This document shows positions 1-23,261 of a stretch of 64,000 bases of DNA, in pieces. A program made the translations under genes and the position numbers. This DNA is from Phoronis australis (taxonomy: Eukaryota > Phoronida > Phoronidae): assembly GCA_002633005.1 (NCBI GenBank), contig NMRA01000074.1:361275-425274 (forward strand). Reading direction: 5' to 3'. A model generated the notes under the pieces. It made no database searches. It was given only the letters and a program-made list of their open reading frames with translations, and had not been told where the DNA came from. Positions within the stretch are counted from its first letter, which is position 1. The number at the start of each line of letters is the position of its first letter.

Positions 1-400
1 TGGAAAAACATCAATCTCCCGACCGACCAAAATTAGGCCTTCCGGACGATCGAAAATTCGCCATGAAAACTTGGCCTTGACTTCGAGAAAACAACTTGAG
101 GAGATGCGCACGCATCTAAACTACATCCTGTCCAAATTTCATGTTTGTATTTGAGAGTATAGTGCTCTTTTGGATAGGAGGAACAAGAGGTACTTTTTCG
201 AAAGTTGATCGCATGGCGGAAAATCGTGCGCTAAAAAAAGCTTACAAAAAATGATTTATCAGCGCTAATTTGAGACAAAAAGATTACAAACTCACAAATA
301 AAGACTAAGGTAACGATTCATAACACAAAATTGTCTTATAGTTAACTTTGAAGTCTGAAATCGGGTAATTTACCGACGTGGGTTTTACACGGAGGCAGAT
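1..400 (+). repeat. Dispersed repeat A, copy 1
   Basis: Positions 1-400 align base for base, without net gaps, to 2234-2633 with scattered substitutions (over 90% identity by eye). After position 400 this copy has 27 extra bases before both resume a short common stretch (TTGTCCTCC). Copy 1 touches the window edge and may continue left. No protein family recognised on either strand. Confidence 0.85.
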
Positions 401-544
401 ATGGAGCACCGTGACCTACTTTTTGATTGTCCTCCCTACTAGCTGTGAAGACTGTCGTCAAAATAAAGCCAAAGGTCCCACTGCGTGTATTTCTTCCGTA
501 GACCCCAAAATTGCACGCAGCCAGTGTAGTTCTGCTCGTCACCG

Positions 545-1250
545 CGCCGTGAAACTTGTGTCAACATGTAAAGCTAAAGACCGGACGGTGTGCATGCAAA
601 ATCTGGGAGTCAACCGACACTCACCTTGCCCGTTACAGCCGTTTAAGTGAAAAACAATGCAATAAACGTCATTTTCTTGCGTAACTCTCTGCCTTTTCTA
701 ACAGTAATAAGTATTTTGTCGTTTTGAAAACAGTACGCTCGTGCCACATGCACGCGCCATTTCCTAAATTTTTGCGACATCTCTCAGGAGATGATGATAG
801 CTTGGCAGCAACAAAATTTCTTCTGAAATTCGATTTTTCGGTACCAAAATTCTAAAAACTTTTAATGAAGTGAAACCAGTTCTGATAATTTGTTGTGACG
901 TGTACGCAACCTTGTGAAAGAACAACAGTTGATTGAAGAATCGGCCAATAGGTGACGCAAGATTTCATGGCACCGAAAGCCGTCGCTAAAGATCGCTCCA
1001 CAACTTTAGCAGCTGAATAACGGTAGAACGCCATTTTTGCCAACACCGTTAAATAATTTAATTTACTCAAGGAAGGCTGTAGTTTTTAATGACACCAATT
1101 TTGTGTCAGATTTTATCTTACCACTTTTTTACCCGCATCGGTGCAAAGCTGTATATTTATATCCAGTTTGTACCAAGGCTATGATCAGGCTTGGGTTCAG
1201 TACTCACAGTATAGGATTAGGGAGGACAACGTTTTTTAAATTTTTTTTAA
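545..1250 (+). repeat. Dispersed repeat B, copy 1
   Basis: 545-915 matches the reverse complement of about 6695-7060, and 790-1170 matches 51310-51650. The best-kept stretch is GATAATTTGTTGTGACGTGT near 883. Roughly 75-85% identity by eye. No coding similarity was recognised; it is most likely a non-autonomous transposon or part of a longer unclassified element. Confidence 0.75.
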
Positions 1251-1667
1251 TACCCATGTGGACATTTTTGAAAAGCCCTTGGTGTGAGAAATGAAATGGT
1301 GCAAAAATCAGAAAAATTGGGTGAGCAGTTACCGAGAAAATGGCCGTTGAAAGGAGACCATTATGCGTAAAATATCTGCCTTTTTACATAATTTCGTAAA
1401 AAATAAAAGAATATACATGTGTTGCATGTAAAAAAATCTTCTCATTGAGACAAACATGGTGGTGTGTATTATACAAAATTTGGATCGATTTCTACAGGGA
1501 TATTGCTGTTTAAATGTGTTGTTAGCATATAGAACAACTTATCAACCTCATGTTTGATGAAAACAATGGATTGCACAGCTTAAAAGGTAAAGAGCAAAAA
1601 ACAACCTATCAGCTCAGAAATAAATACATCTGAGCTTGGAGGAAATTTCACATCAAACCACAAAACA

Positions 1668-1806
1668 ACATTGGTGGATTTGGGGGGGGGCTAGGGGGCC
1701 AGATTTCATTTGGCAGTTTGAGGGTGCAAATATCTTACAGGTAAAATCCTGTGTAATACTCTGCCCTGGCCCCTCTCCTATCTAAAAATCCTAGATCTGC
1801 CCCCGA
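1668..1806 (+). mobile_element. hAT-like MITE fragment, copy 1
   Basis: Starts near GGTGGATTTGGGGGG and contains CATTTGGCAGTTTGAGGGTG and AATACTCTGCCCTG, shared with 51726-51895. The intact relatives carry CAGTGRCGGATTTAG-type ends, as in many hAT-family miniature elements. The rest of 1251-2233 shows nothing else recognisable. Confidence 0.55.
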
Positions 1807-2233
1807 ATACTACTACATGGGCAACACATCATGGCCTGACAGGGGGCTGGGGAAGGCTATAGCTCCCCCACTTTTTTCAGTGCTGGGTGCCACCCATGTA
1901 CTACTGTATTAGATCGTATCATAGCAAAAAAACATCAGAAAGTAGACAAAAGAGCATTTGGGAAAACAAATCACTCTTAACATGAAGGATTTCATCATTT
2001 ACGCAACGAAAACTCTTTGTAACAACATTATTTCGAACGGTGAAGTTGCGATGCCATTGAACTTCAACGTAGCCACTCATGGCGCTGACGTGCGGCGACT
2101 TAGTGAACCAACGACTGCTGTTTGAAAAGTGCCAATGCGCAGCACTTTGACAGAATTTCTGAAAAAGAAATAATTACCAATTAAAAGAGTGATAAATTCA
2201 TCATCTAAAAATCGGGGGGGCATATTGCGCAAC

Positions 2234-2633
2234 TGGAAAATCATCAATCTCCCGACCGATCAAAATAAGGCCTTCCGGACGATCGAAAACTTGCCATGAA
2301 AACTTGGCCCTGACTTCGAGAAAACAACTTGAGGAGATGCGCACGCATCTAAACTACATCCTGTCCAAATTTCATGTTTGTATTCGAGAGTATAGTGATC
2401 TTTTGGATTGGAGGAACAAGAGGCACTTTTTCGAAAGTTGATCGCATGGCGGAAAACCGTGCGCAAAAAAAAGCTTACAAAAAATGATTTATCAGCGATA
2501 ATTCGAGACGAAAAGATTACAAACTTACAAATAAAGACCAAGGTAACGGTTTATAACACAAAATTGTCTTATAGTTAACTTTGAAGTCTGAAATCGGGTA
2601 ATTTACCGACGTGGGTTTTACATGGAGGCAGAT
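2234..2633 (+). repeat. Dispersed repeat A, copy 2
   Basis: Second copy of the 400-bp repeat found at 1-400, same orientation. Its minus strand has a 93-codon open frame that does not resemble a known protein and is interrupted in copy 1, so it is probably chance. Between the copies lie repeat B and a hAT-like element. Confidence 0.85.
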
Positions 2634-3404
2634 TGTCCTCCTTACACAGTAGCCAGTAGGCCTAACGCCACGGAGTAACGCTAAAATCTAGCCAAAGTCA
2701 CATGTTCTCATTTGAAATTCCCCACAATATCTCGTGTAATCTCTTGAAGTCTTGCTTTTTGCGAGGTCTGAACTGTAGACTGGTCTATATTAGGCGCTTC
2801 ATACAGTGATTAAAACATCAAAGTCAATATAAGTACCTTTTGTGCATGAGAGACGCCTTAAGAGCTAGGTCATCTATGAAGTAACATATGAAACAGAAAT
2901 CCCAAGGGGGATTTTTTCTGTGTTACTTAAATGATGGTCACGGGATCACTACTGTGGGCTGCACATCGACATCAAGTGGATCACTGTCACTGCCACTGGT
3001 CGCTTACTATCACGTTTTTAGTTTAGATATTCAAATGCTTAAAGTTGGCTGTCACTTCATCATTCTTCTGTCTGACAACTCCTAAAGCAGACGTCGCTTA
3101 GTGCATGTAATGTCGCGTCCTCTGTGGGAGGATAATTGAATGTCAAGGTCGCAGCTGGAGCCGAACCACGCATTGTCATTTTTAAACGGGAATAGTAAAT
3201 TATGATTAAATACTGGAAAACCTAAACGGCCTGTTTTTTCTTTAGGTTAAGACAATGTTAACGGCCTGTTAACTTGGTCTCATTTTAATGAAATCTGACC
3301 TATATATTACCGGACTGGCTGCAAGTTGACAGGAATCTTGCATTTTTGGAAGAGTGTTGAATTTTAAATATGCGTCCTAGGGACGTACTGCTGCAATGTA
3401 CTTG

Positions 3405-3513
3405 CGCCAGGATTTTGCCCGTCAGATGGCGCACCCCCGAACTGCCAAATAGAATCTGGAAGAGTTTTAAGGGGACCATGGTCTCCTTGGCCCCCCTCTA
3501 AATCCGCCACTGG
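3405..3513 (-). mobile_element. hAT-like MITE fragment, copy 2
   Basis: Shares GCACCCCCGAACTGCCAAAT with copy 3 at 51118-51268 and ends with AAATCCGCCACTGG, the complement of a CAGTGGCGGATTT terminus. 2634-3404 upstream holds no gene that I can see. Confidence 0.6.
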
Positions 3514-3778
3514 AGTATCTGGATCAAAAATCGGGGATCCATCTATCGGACTACTACCAGAAAACCACATTGACTATGAAAAATCAGGTTCACTAGTTAG
3601 GTCTCACGCAACGTATTTCATTGTACTGTGCCAAGCTATATCTATGGTGGACAGTGCCACCGTCTCGACTAGCTGTAGGGACGGTGGCAATCCCGGAGGC
3701 TCTTCATACACCAGACGCTTTTCGACGAATTATGCCTCCGATAAAGCCATCAACCAAATTACTACAAGTACCTTTTGC

Positions 3779-3962
3779 ATATAGAGGGACTCCTTAGGAG
3801 GTTGTTGATGTCTTTTATTCCTTCCAATTCGAACAAATATTCTTGTAAAAGCAGTCCTTTGTTCAGTTTCCCAAATCGGCAACTGGTCATTTTTACACTG
3901 CTCGTGCCAAGGGATATGATATCATCTCTCCTGGTGAGAGCAGTGCAAGGAGTCCCTCTATG
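3779..3962. repeat. Inverted repeat with 15-bp perfect arms
   Basis: ATAGAGGGACTCCTT near 3780 and its exact complement AAGGAGTCCCTCTAT near 3948 flank about 150 bp. Parts of the left arm and interior recur in diverged form at 2840-2880 and 4497-4607, which points to a mobile family. 3963-5433 otherwise holds no recognised feature. Confidence 0.6.
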
Positions 3963-5433
3963 CGCCATGGTACTTATAGCAACGGGACTTTGATAGTTTA
4001 ATCAGTGTAAAACATAATTCGCGGAAAATCTTGTGGCATATGAAGGGCCTAAGGGATGGCCACCGTCTCTACTGTCTGTACTGTACAGCTGATGACAGCC
4101 AACCACTCCAGCTTCAGCAGCAGTCTTGACATGACAGGCCAGATTCACCTGGCCCTCTGGTGGTGACTATGTAGGACATACAGTTTACTATTATAATGAA
4201 CAAATCACAAGACAGCGGCTGGTCGAGGATGAATGATGTTGACGGTTGCAACATCTTTAAAAATGAAATACAGTGACGTCTTTTCTATCCAGAAGTTTTT
4301 GTATCTGTGACAAGTTTTGCGATTTTCTCATTTCTAGCCATTGCATTTGGTTGAAGCGCTTGTCAATCATTCACGAGGCAGTGGCCCATATGCACAGCAC
4401 ATCCTACTTCATAATGGACTTTTGAAGATTTTCTTCAAATAATGCTTAACCTTGGCTTAGTTGTGAAAGTCAAATTTTTATGTGTGCCTTTTAAGTGTAG
4501 GTGAGCACCTTAGGAATTGGATATTGTTGGAGTCCTTAAATCCTTCCAGCTTGAACAAAAACTCTCGTAATTAACATTTTTTCAAAACAAGTAGTCCTCC
4601 ATTCAGTCAATGAAATTAAAGGTTGGATTCCTGTTATATTCAATGTTCTTGAGGTCAAACAGAAACATACAGAGGGTTATGGGGAGGTCACCCGTCTGCA
4701 TATCATGCTGAGAGGAGACAGCACAGGCAGGGATCCTGTCTAGTTGATCACCCTGTGATTGGTTGCTTCCTGAACTGCATTTGGGTTCATTCATTGACAG
4801 TGATGATTTACCCTTTACTGGTGCATCACGTAGTTATGAGATTGAGATCTTTGTGAGATATCCAAGAGGTATAATTATGGCTGCATAAAAAGCACTGGAA
4901 GTCCTTATAAGGCACAAGAGTTATGTTCTAAAAAGAGCGGGATAGGCTCCTGTGCTTGGGATAGGGTTGGTGACCCTCTTGTGTTTTTATAGTTATCGCT
5001 GGCAATAACTTTTATGGACGATTTATTGAAAGCCTCATGCACAGGGATATATATCAAGTTGCCAGCCCAAAGTTAGGTTGCCAAGTTTTTAAACATTGTT
5101 AATTATAGTATGCTTTTCAGTAATCATTTCACATTTGTGCATCTGATAATTTGCTGCCAAACATTGATCAAAAATTGTTTGTTTCTTAGGCAAATGTTAC
5201 CAGGTTTTCAGCTGAGTTAGTTAGAATTCCTATCCTACCCAAAAATTGACAAACTTATTCTGCTTGATAAAAAAATTGTTATTAAAATCAAAACTATTAT
5301 ATTTGTAAAAAAAGCGCACGTGCACAATTTTATTCTGCTGTTTTTTACTCTACGGTTGAATTGTAAAGGTGGTGTATGTGGATGGAGTCATTAGAATCTC
5401 GCTGTACAAAACTGTTTATTGTTTTGTTTGCAG

Positions 5434-10091
<4,658 letters not shown>

Positions 10092-11563
10092 GGACAGTGT
10101 ATGGTGTTAGAAGATCTGATGGAGTTCAACTCTGGAGAATGAGTTGCACAAAACAAGTTGTGGTTCATATAGAGCAGAGTGCCAACTGTGGATTGTATGC
10201 AGAGTGCAACTTGTGGATTGTATTGCGCTCCGCAAGCTAGTTGACATTACTATACATTATCTAATTACTGACTGCGCACATCGTCGTATTTATGAAATAA
10301 TGGTTTCATCTGGGGATCAGGATAGACTGAAAAGAGTGCCATTGAACTTTGCATTGTGGGAAATAGTTAAGTCAAACATGATTAATCACATTGCACAAAA
10401 AATTACTCAAAACTTAGCATTCAATTGACCAATTTTTTAGTCCAGCCTTGAGTAAAGTTTGTGATCACAGTCCCTCAATTGACAGAATCGTATCCCGCAA
10501 GCCTATGCTTTGCAACGCATGCACACCACGGGTCCTTATCTGTGAAATGGTCAGTTATCTGAGTACGTGTCATGAGGCTTCTTAGATCCTCATGGTAAAT
10601 TAAAACATATTGTAAGCGGACCTCTCAACAACAGACAAGTCAGTGGCAGCTCCTGAGGTCAGCTTTTTTGTATTCGATTTGGCAGCATTCACTGTTGTTA
10701 CAAGACGCGCATTTACGTCTGGGAGTATTTGATGGATCTTTATGCTCTAGCAGCATGAAACCCTTAGCTTTCACATGTCTAGCTTTTAATCCAGTATACA
10801 GCACTTGATCGTGTGGGTAAAAACATGGCAGAAACTAGACAGTGCCATTGTCATTTTACTCAATTGACGAAGAACTGCATAGACTCCAAAGCTGGGGATT
10901 TTAAGTGTTTTGTGGCGCTTGAGAAAAAAGGTTCATTTTATACCCTACCTGCTTTTCATTTTACCCCTCCAGTCTCGACCAATAATATCAATTCATGTTT
11001 GGTTTAAAGTGCAGACACGCAGTCTATGGTTTATAGCAGGTATCACATCTATGGTAGTTAATTTATTTAGGGCACATTATGGCTAACAAGTAAAGTTCTT
11101 TTTGTCAAATTTCTTCACAGAAATATTAAAGATTTCAAACATTTTAGTTTATTACAAGCATGGTTTGCTGCGTGTGGGTGTCATAAAACAATGTTTGCTA
11201 AAGTTCCCATTATTTTCAAAAAGTTGATCGGCCATTGAAAAATGGAAATGATGGACTATTTTGGCAATATACTGTTTTTGTGTGAAATAAGTCAAGAATT
11301 TCATGTTTCTTCAGCTCTCCACTTGGTGGAGCTGTGGCCAGCAGATTTTATTTGAGCAAGATAACTTATAAATCTTGGCAAGCGTTATTTCAAGAGGGGT
11401 ACTTAAAACGACATGTATTTTGGGGTTTTCACTAATAGGAAGCTCAGTACTTAGTTCATGTTTGGGAATATTTAAATGTGACCTAGCTGGGTTGAATTTG
11501 TTTTTGGTTAGAGGAAGATTGTTAAACTATACGTTTGCCATTTTTCCTATACTGTTGTTTAAA

Positions 11564-11569
11564 AATAAA
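11564..11569 (+). terminator. Candidate poly(A) signal for SMIM7
   Basis: An AATAAA hexamer lies about 1.5 kb after the SMIM7 stop codon, followed by a T-rich stretch. It would define a 3' UTR of roughly 10092-11590, a span with no other gene. Earlier weaker hexamers (ATTAAA near 10599) are possible alternatives. Assignment is by position only. Confidence 0.35.
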
Positions 11570-11749
11570 CATTCTTTGTGTATATAACACTTTGTTTTTG
11601 TTTAATTAAGTGAGAATAAGACGCTTTCTACTGGAGATGTTTTGGTTTACCAATAGTACTTTTTGTGCTCCATGATACTTGCTTTTTAGCACTTTACAGA
11701 TTTTTTGGCAAACTTTTCAATCATATTATTTGATTTGGCATATTGACAG

Positions 11750-12790
11750 GTGTTGGGCAAAAAACAAGAAATTTAACAAGAGCAACACGAAGCGTTGAAA
11801 TGCGCCTATGAATGCATAGCAAATGGTGTGCTTTTAGGTTTATTTGTATCATAAAAATGGCCATTAGATGGCGCAAAAACATACAATCCAAAAACAGGAA
11901 CATGCCATATTTCATAAAAATCTGTTCAAGGAACTTCAGAGAAACAAAGGAAAATGGAATAAAATGAAATTGCCACTAGTGGGCCCAGTGTCCGTTGGAT
12001 CTGACTGAAAGTCGTCTGTTGTTATCTTCATATAAATACACTTACTAAATTTAGTAAATATCCTGCAGTGGCTTTAAGGGATACAACTATGGGCGCAAAA
12101 CAAAACTACCACTAGGAGGCGCCACAGTAGTAAGTCACCATCACCAAAGGTCATCTTCAAATTGAGAACATATATGCCAATTTTCAAATGATTTGGTTGA
12201 TACAGCGGTGGACACCAAAAACAAGATTTGAAAGCAGCAAAAATGGCCACTAGGTGGGGCAAAATACCTCCATTCCACCCAAAAACAAAAAGGTAGCGTC
12301 ATCACACCAATAGATGGATATATTTAAAGTTTTATGAAAATCTGTTGAGGACCTTTGAACATACTGAGTTAAACGTAAAAAACTAAAATTGCCACTAGGG
12401 GGCACAGCAGTAGTCAGATCTGTCCGAAAGTCGTCGTCATCCGTAGTCAACATCATATAAATACACTTGCTAAATTAAGTAAAGATCCTGCGAATGGTTT
12501 AGGAGATACAGCCATACGCGCAACTTAAACAGAACTGCCACTAGGAGGCGCCACAGTAGTCAAAATCATCGGAAAATCATTGACAACTGTCCTCTTTATA
12601 GTAAGCACATACAGGCCAATTTTCACAATCATCCTTTGAGTGGGACATATGTGCCAAATTTCATGAACGTATGTCAAAGGGTATTGGAGATAGAGCAGCG
12701 GACGCCAGACGCACGCCGTCCGGACGGACGGAGATGACGGCATAATGCGTCCACATATAAATATGTGGGCGCATAAAAATGAATTTGCTC
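11750..12790. repeat. Tandemly organised dispersed repeat C
   Basis: Two diverged modules of about 420 bp lie in tandem. Matching blocks include CACTAGGAGGCGCCACAGTA at about 12110 and 12540, GACTGAAAGTCGTC/GTCCGAAAGTCGTC at about 12004 and 12422, and CATATAAATACACTT at about 12029 and 12454. The right end carries GACGGACGGAGATGACGGCA and a short self-complementary CACATATAAATATGTG. No reading frame of note. From 12791 to 14112 I see nothing I can assign. Confidence 0.7.
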
Positions 12791-14112
12791 TCATTTCACT
12801 ACAATAAACTGAAGTATTTACATTATAACTAAAAACCAATGTTGAGTTGGATCGTCTGTTCATATTCTTTATTACATAACTTCACTTATAAATTAACTGT
12901 TTTAGTAACTCGAAATGTGAAATGACTATGCCCATCCTGATTTCTTTAATGAAATTTCATTTCAAAACACCCATGCTCGGCTTCATACACCCCACCCCTT
13001 ATTGAAATTTTCAAATTCTGCCACTAGCATTAACCAGTTGAGGACAGTAATTTCCTGGACTGTGTAAAAGCAAATATTCTTTACATCATTAGTTGAATGC
13101 TCGGTAGAAAACTTCTGGAACCAATCTGATGAAACGAACCATCCTGTCCTTAAATCTTGTCATAATACAACTCCATTGTGACTGACCGTCCCCAGTCGCC
13201 AGCACACCTACTTGTGATGATCGAAATTCCTGAGCAAACCATAAGTCTTTGTTTGGCAGATAAGATAAACACAAGGTGATGGCATTAATATAAGAGTTAT
13301 CTAACAAATCAAGTTTTCATTACTTTACTCTTTTACAAATGTTGATGGTACTGTGTGCCAGAACAAATCGGCACTCCTGACAAAATGTACGGTAATCCAT
13401 GAAAGCCTTCCTTGAACAGATATTTGTTGTATAATTCTGGATGCATTGGACCATACAAATACATGTACCCCTAATGATACTTTAGCAACACCAGAAATCA
13501 CAATTCAAACACTCAAATGCAGACATGTCCTACTGCTTCACCATGATAAAATGGCAAACAAACTACAGCCGAGAGCAGTAGTTTTGAACATTCGCTGGAT
13601 ATGTTGGTCGCAGCTGTTTGAATCAACTGAGAATTGTGATTTTTTTCTCTTTTTTTGGTCAGTTACTGTAATGCTAGGGTTCAGTAATGGCCCTTTGATG
13701 TTCCTTTGTTTACCAATGTTAACTGCAGCGAGCCCTCTTCAGGGTTCTTCTTTGACATTGCTGGTGATAAGGCTGTGGAGCATGAGCTTGGGGCAATATT
13801 TCGTTTGTCAGCCTTAGAGTGCAGACGTAGTAGATCGTCCCTGAAACTTCATAAGAGTTTTCACTGACTCTGGCCAAACACGGCCATACATCGCAACCTA
13901 TTTCTGTTCCTAAACCAAGATTTTAGGCGCATCTGACTAGTGTCTTGTGTTACAGAATCATTTACAGTCTAGTTGTTTTCTTGAACCTATGACAACATAG
14001 TTAAAGTTAACAGTCTGACTCACACCATTACACCCTTGCCTTCCCAACACTTTCAGACAATGTGTGACCAACTCAAAGAAGAAATCCAGCGAAAACTGAT
14101 TTTTTAAAAACA

Positions 14113-20265
<6,153 letters not shown>

Positions 20266-20414
20266 TTCTGGACGCAATTTCAATCCACAACAGAGGGCGT
20301 AACGGAGACCGGATATCCGTGTTGTGGACGGTTTCGATGTTTGGCGCGCGTTATTTGGGTTTCAATCTTCAGTAAATTGAAGAAAAAAATACCACAAAAT
20401 AATAGATTTTGACG
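20266..20414. promoter_or_regulatory. Bidirectional promoter between SREK1IP1 and MIS12
   Basis: Only 149 bp separate the two divergent start codons. The interval must hold both 5' UTRs and the core promoter elements, unless untranslated exons lie elsewhere. It is locally richer in CpG than its surroundings (GGACGC, GGCGTAACGG, GGCGCGCG). I see no convincing TATA box placed for either gene, as is usual for housekeeping bidirectional promoters. The role is inferred from geometry, not from a recognised motif. Confidence 0.6.
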
Positions 20415-21137
20415 ATGGATTCGAAATCCTCTAGTACAGACCTCAGAGAAACTAGCCAAAGTATAGATAATAGTGGTGATGGAGTGCTTTGTGAACAGGA
20501 ATACGAGACGCAATATTTTGGATTCACTCCGAAGTCGTTCTGCGATGGTGTTTACAATGCGGTTATTGAGTATGTGTTCGACGACCTGGAACTTGTCCAA
20601 AAATATATTAAGCAGGAATTTCCTGACATGATGAGCGAGGAGTTGCTTCGTAAAGCTTCTGAGGATATGCTGCTTACTTTCGTCAAGTCATTCGATAAGG
20701 CATTCGACAAGTTGGAAGTTTATCTAATGTCGAACATTTTACATATACCAAACAATGTTGTTCTTCCAGAGGACACTGTACACACAAAGCAGAATTTTAC
20801 CGAAGAGGAAGAAGATAAGGTTGATGCAGAAATAACAGAATTGCGTCAAAAAGTCAAGTACACAAAATATCTCAATGCTCGTCTAAAACGTGAATTACTG
20901 GAAACGGACAAAATCACAACAGAATACGAATCTCTTTTGAAACGGCTGCAAACTCTGGAGAAAGTCACCTGTGAGTCTGGTGTCATTGAACTGAAAGAAT
21001 CGCTGATGTTCACCGTGTCAAAAGCCAAGAAACTGCAAGAAATTCTGCAAGCCTTGCAACCCATTACTGCAAAACGAGCAAATGTATCTGCAGAAGAGAA
21101 AATGGAAACACTAGCAAAGAGAATAAAACGTAATTGA
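20415..21137 (+). CDS. MIS12: MIS12 kinetochore complex component
   Basis: Single-exon 240-aa reading frame. The Mis12 signature YETQYFGFTP is at residues 30-39, followed by a helical region, the conserved LHIPNNVVLPED at 109-120, and a long charged coiled coil (about 130-215) with a basic tail ending KRIKRN. Human MIS12 is 205 aa and has the same order of motifs. The product is a core subunit of the MIS12 complex, which links CENP-C at the centromere to the NDC80 and KNL1 microtubule-binding machinery. ATG at 20415 is the first in frame; just upstream lies only TTG-ACG. The roughly 25-residue Ser/Thr/Asp-rich tail before the signature is longer than in the human protein. The gene is head to head with SREK1IP1. 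An AATAAA at about 22269 is a possible but distant poly(A) signal. Confidence 0.96.
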   Translation: MDSKSSSTDLRETSQSIDNSGDGVLCEQEYETQYFGFTPKSFCDGVYNAVIEYVFDDLELVQKYIKQEFPDMMSEELLRKASEDMLLTFVKSFDKAFDKLEVYLMSNILHIPNNVVLPEDTVHTKQNFTEEEEDKVDAEITELRQKVKYTKYLNARLKRELLETDKITTEYESLLKRLQTLEKVTCESGVIELKESLMFTVSKAKKLQEILQALQPITAKRANVSAEEKMETLAKRIKRN

Positions 21138-22618
21138 TTTGTATCTCAATAGCTTTGACTAAATCAATGTTACTGTGAACTTTCACGATCGTGATTACAT
21201 TGATACAAAATTACAAACTGTCAGTTGTTTTATCCTCATTCTAGTGCACATGGCAGTTATTGGTCTGTTAATCGTGTGTGGTATTTATGTACTCAATGAA
21301 AGGGATTTTATTGAGCGAAACGCATCATCAGATGGAACATAACACTGTAATGTTTTGAAAATAATCTAATTATAAATTATAACAACTTGGACCCATCATT
21401 CAAAATTCAATTACTGATACAATTATTCTAAGGAAGTGCGTCACATTCTGCGATAAAAGTACATGTGGTATACATGTTACGATCATTTGCAAATTCAATA
21501 TCCAACAATTTTAAATTTGATTTATTGATCAAGCTCTTTTTATGGCTTCCATCTTAGAGTTCAACTGAGGTATCAAGCTCCTAGCTGTTTCTTTGTAACA
21601 ATTGTCAGTAACATCTTAGGGTGAAATCTCGCTAAGTTAGGACACATGTGGCTGACAGCTGAAATTTAATTTTGTTTCTCATTGTGTCCTATGAAATACA
21701 TTACATCAAATTACTGTGCTCAAGTTTTCTATGATATTTGCCATCACCCAAAATTTTGAAAACTTCCAGACACTTCCAACAATGGAAGAACATCTTGAAA
21801 AATGAGAAAAGGGCAATTTCGCAATTATTTTTGTTCGCATTTGGTGTGATTTTACGATAATTTTTAATTGTCCTTGAAATTTTATCAGCATGTCTACATT
21901 TAGCAAAACATCTACAAATAGACTAAGAAAAAAAATAAGTTGTTCGTATTTCCCAAATAGCCTTCACCGTGGGGGCTCTTTAGGAAAAAAGAACTGAAAA
22001 AGCATCCATGGAGGCTTTTTCAGGATCTTCTTGCATGCCTGTTACCGGACATGTGCATATGGCAAATGGGCCAAGATGTCCTCTTTTCCTCAGTTTGAGT
22101 CTTTAAAGTTAAAATAGTTCACGTTTACTGGGGTCCTCGCCTTACTGATCTCATTGAAGTAAAACTGCCGACAAAGTGAAATATTGGGGGTTTTTTCACG
22201 TCAATGACCGGTCTGGATTCCTGGGTCTTTAGCTCACGTTTTAAATGAAAGCCTATTAATTGTCGAAAAATAAACGTTTTCGCCGCTCTTTAGCTTGTGG
22301 TAAGTACAAGGGCACAAGAATTAAAAGCTTCGTCCTGTTTTGCGTGCTTTTTTTGAAAAGCTGCACAAATGCCCGTAAACAAGGGCGAGTATGGTTTGAA
22401 ATGCCATTAATTGGCGAGTGATGAGTTAAAAAAAGAACCAAATCCTGCATCGTTTTTGTTCGTCTCGGTGGATTTTCTGTTTTGAAAAAGCGAGTAGCTC
22501 AAAATAACACACAACTGATCCGATTTTCAAAAAAACGGGACCAGAACCAATCCTGCTTCTTTGCCTATTTTCAATACGATTTTCTGTCATGCAGCTGTCA
22601 AATCCAACTTCCGTGTCC

Positions 22619-22720
22619 AGTGGCGGATCTACGTTTTCAGTAATGGGGAGGGGGTTAAGGATTCTCGCAAAGGTCGAATCCGAGGCGCGTGGCAAACTGA
22701 AATTTCCATGCATCCTGGTA
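22619..22720 (+). mobile_element. hAT-like terminus (CAGTGGCGGATC)
   Basis: CAGTGGCGGATCTACG followed by a G-rich stretch, as in the other hAT-like copies, but the interior differs. Further possible ends lie at 24990 (AAATCCGCCATTG) and 25403 (CAGTGGTGGACCTAGG). The element boundaries are not clear. Confidence 0.45.
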
Positions 22721-23261
22721 CGTTTCTGGCACTTAAAATGTCCCTGGAGTTTTTCTTAAGATAATTAAAAACCCTTTTCGATTTTGTCACATGAACTTGG
22801 CTCATAAGTTTCGTGAAACCATATTTGTGCACATCTGGGTATGAGTCACACCACCAGCAAAAATTTTTGTTGGAACATCTGCTTACACGCACCTTTTTAG
22901 CATACGAAAAAGTGTGGTGTGTAAACAGGGGTTTAGACAACTTCCAAATATTCAAGAGCATAAGGAGCACCGACGGGGCGTAAAAACTTGAATATCAGAT
23001 GATCGCAACAGCCTCAAGCTGTTTAAGAACAAAGACCTGTACTGTTAGTCCGGAAATAAACATATGTTCTGTCTCGTTACGAGAAAAACTGGCGAACAAT
23101 AGTGGTCTCAGCTGATAGTCTATTATTCAAAACGACAATAAATAATTAAGTATCACTTTATTAAGCTGAACCACGTTGACAACAATTGAAAAACGTCAAA
23201 TGTATCATGAAACAAATCATCTGAAAACAGTTTCACGAAACCAAAACATTCTGTACACCGT

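Noticed and set aside
1180-1196. ATGATCAGGCTTGG followed by GT as SMIM7 first exon
   Set aside because: The encoded residues do not match the family N-terminus, the donor is weak, and the site is in repeat B.
3775-3993. Overlapping frames on both strands
   Set aside because: They reflect the 15-bp inverted repeat and have no family similarity.
20280-20600. 106-codon minus-strand frame over the MIS12 start
   Set aside because: Antisense shadow of MIS12 and its promoter, with no known protein similarity.
22670-22690. tRNA-like B box (GGTCGAATCC)
   Set aside because: No matching A box or cloverleaf upstream; it is inside a hAT-like fragment.
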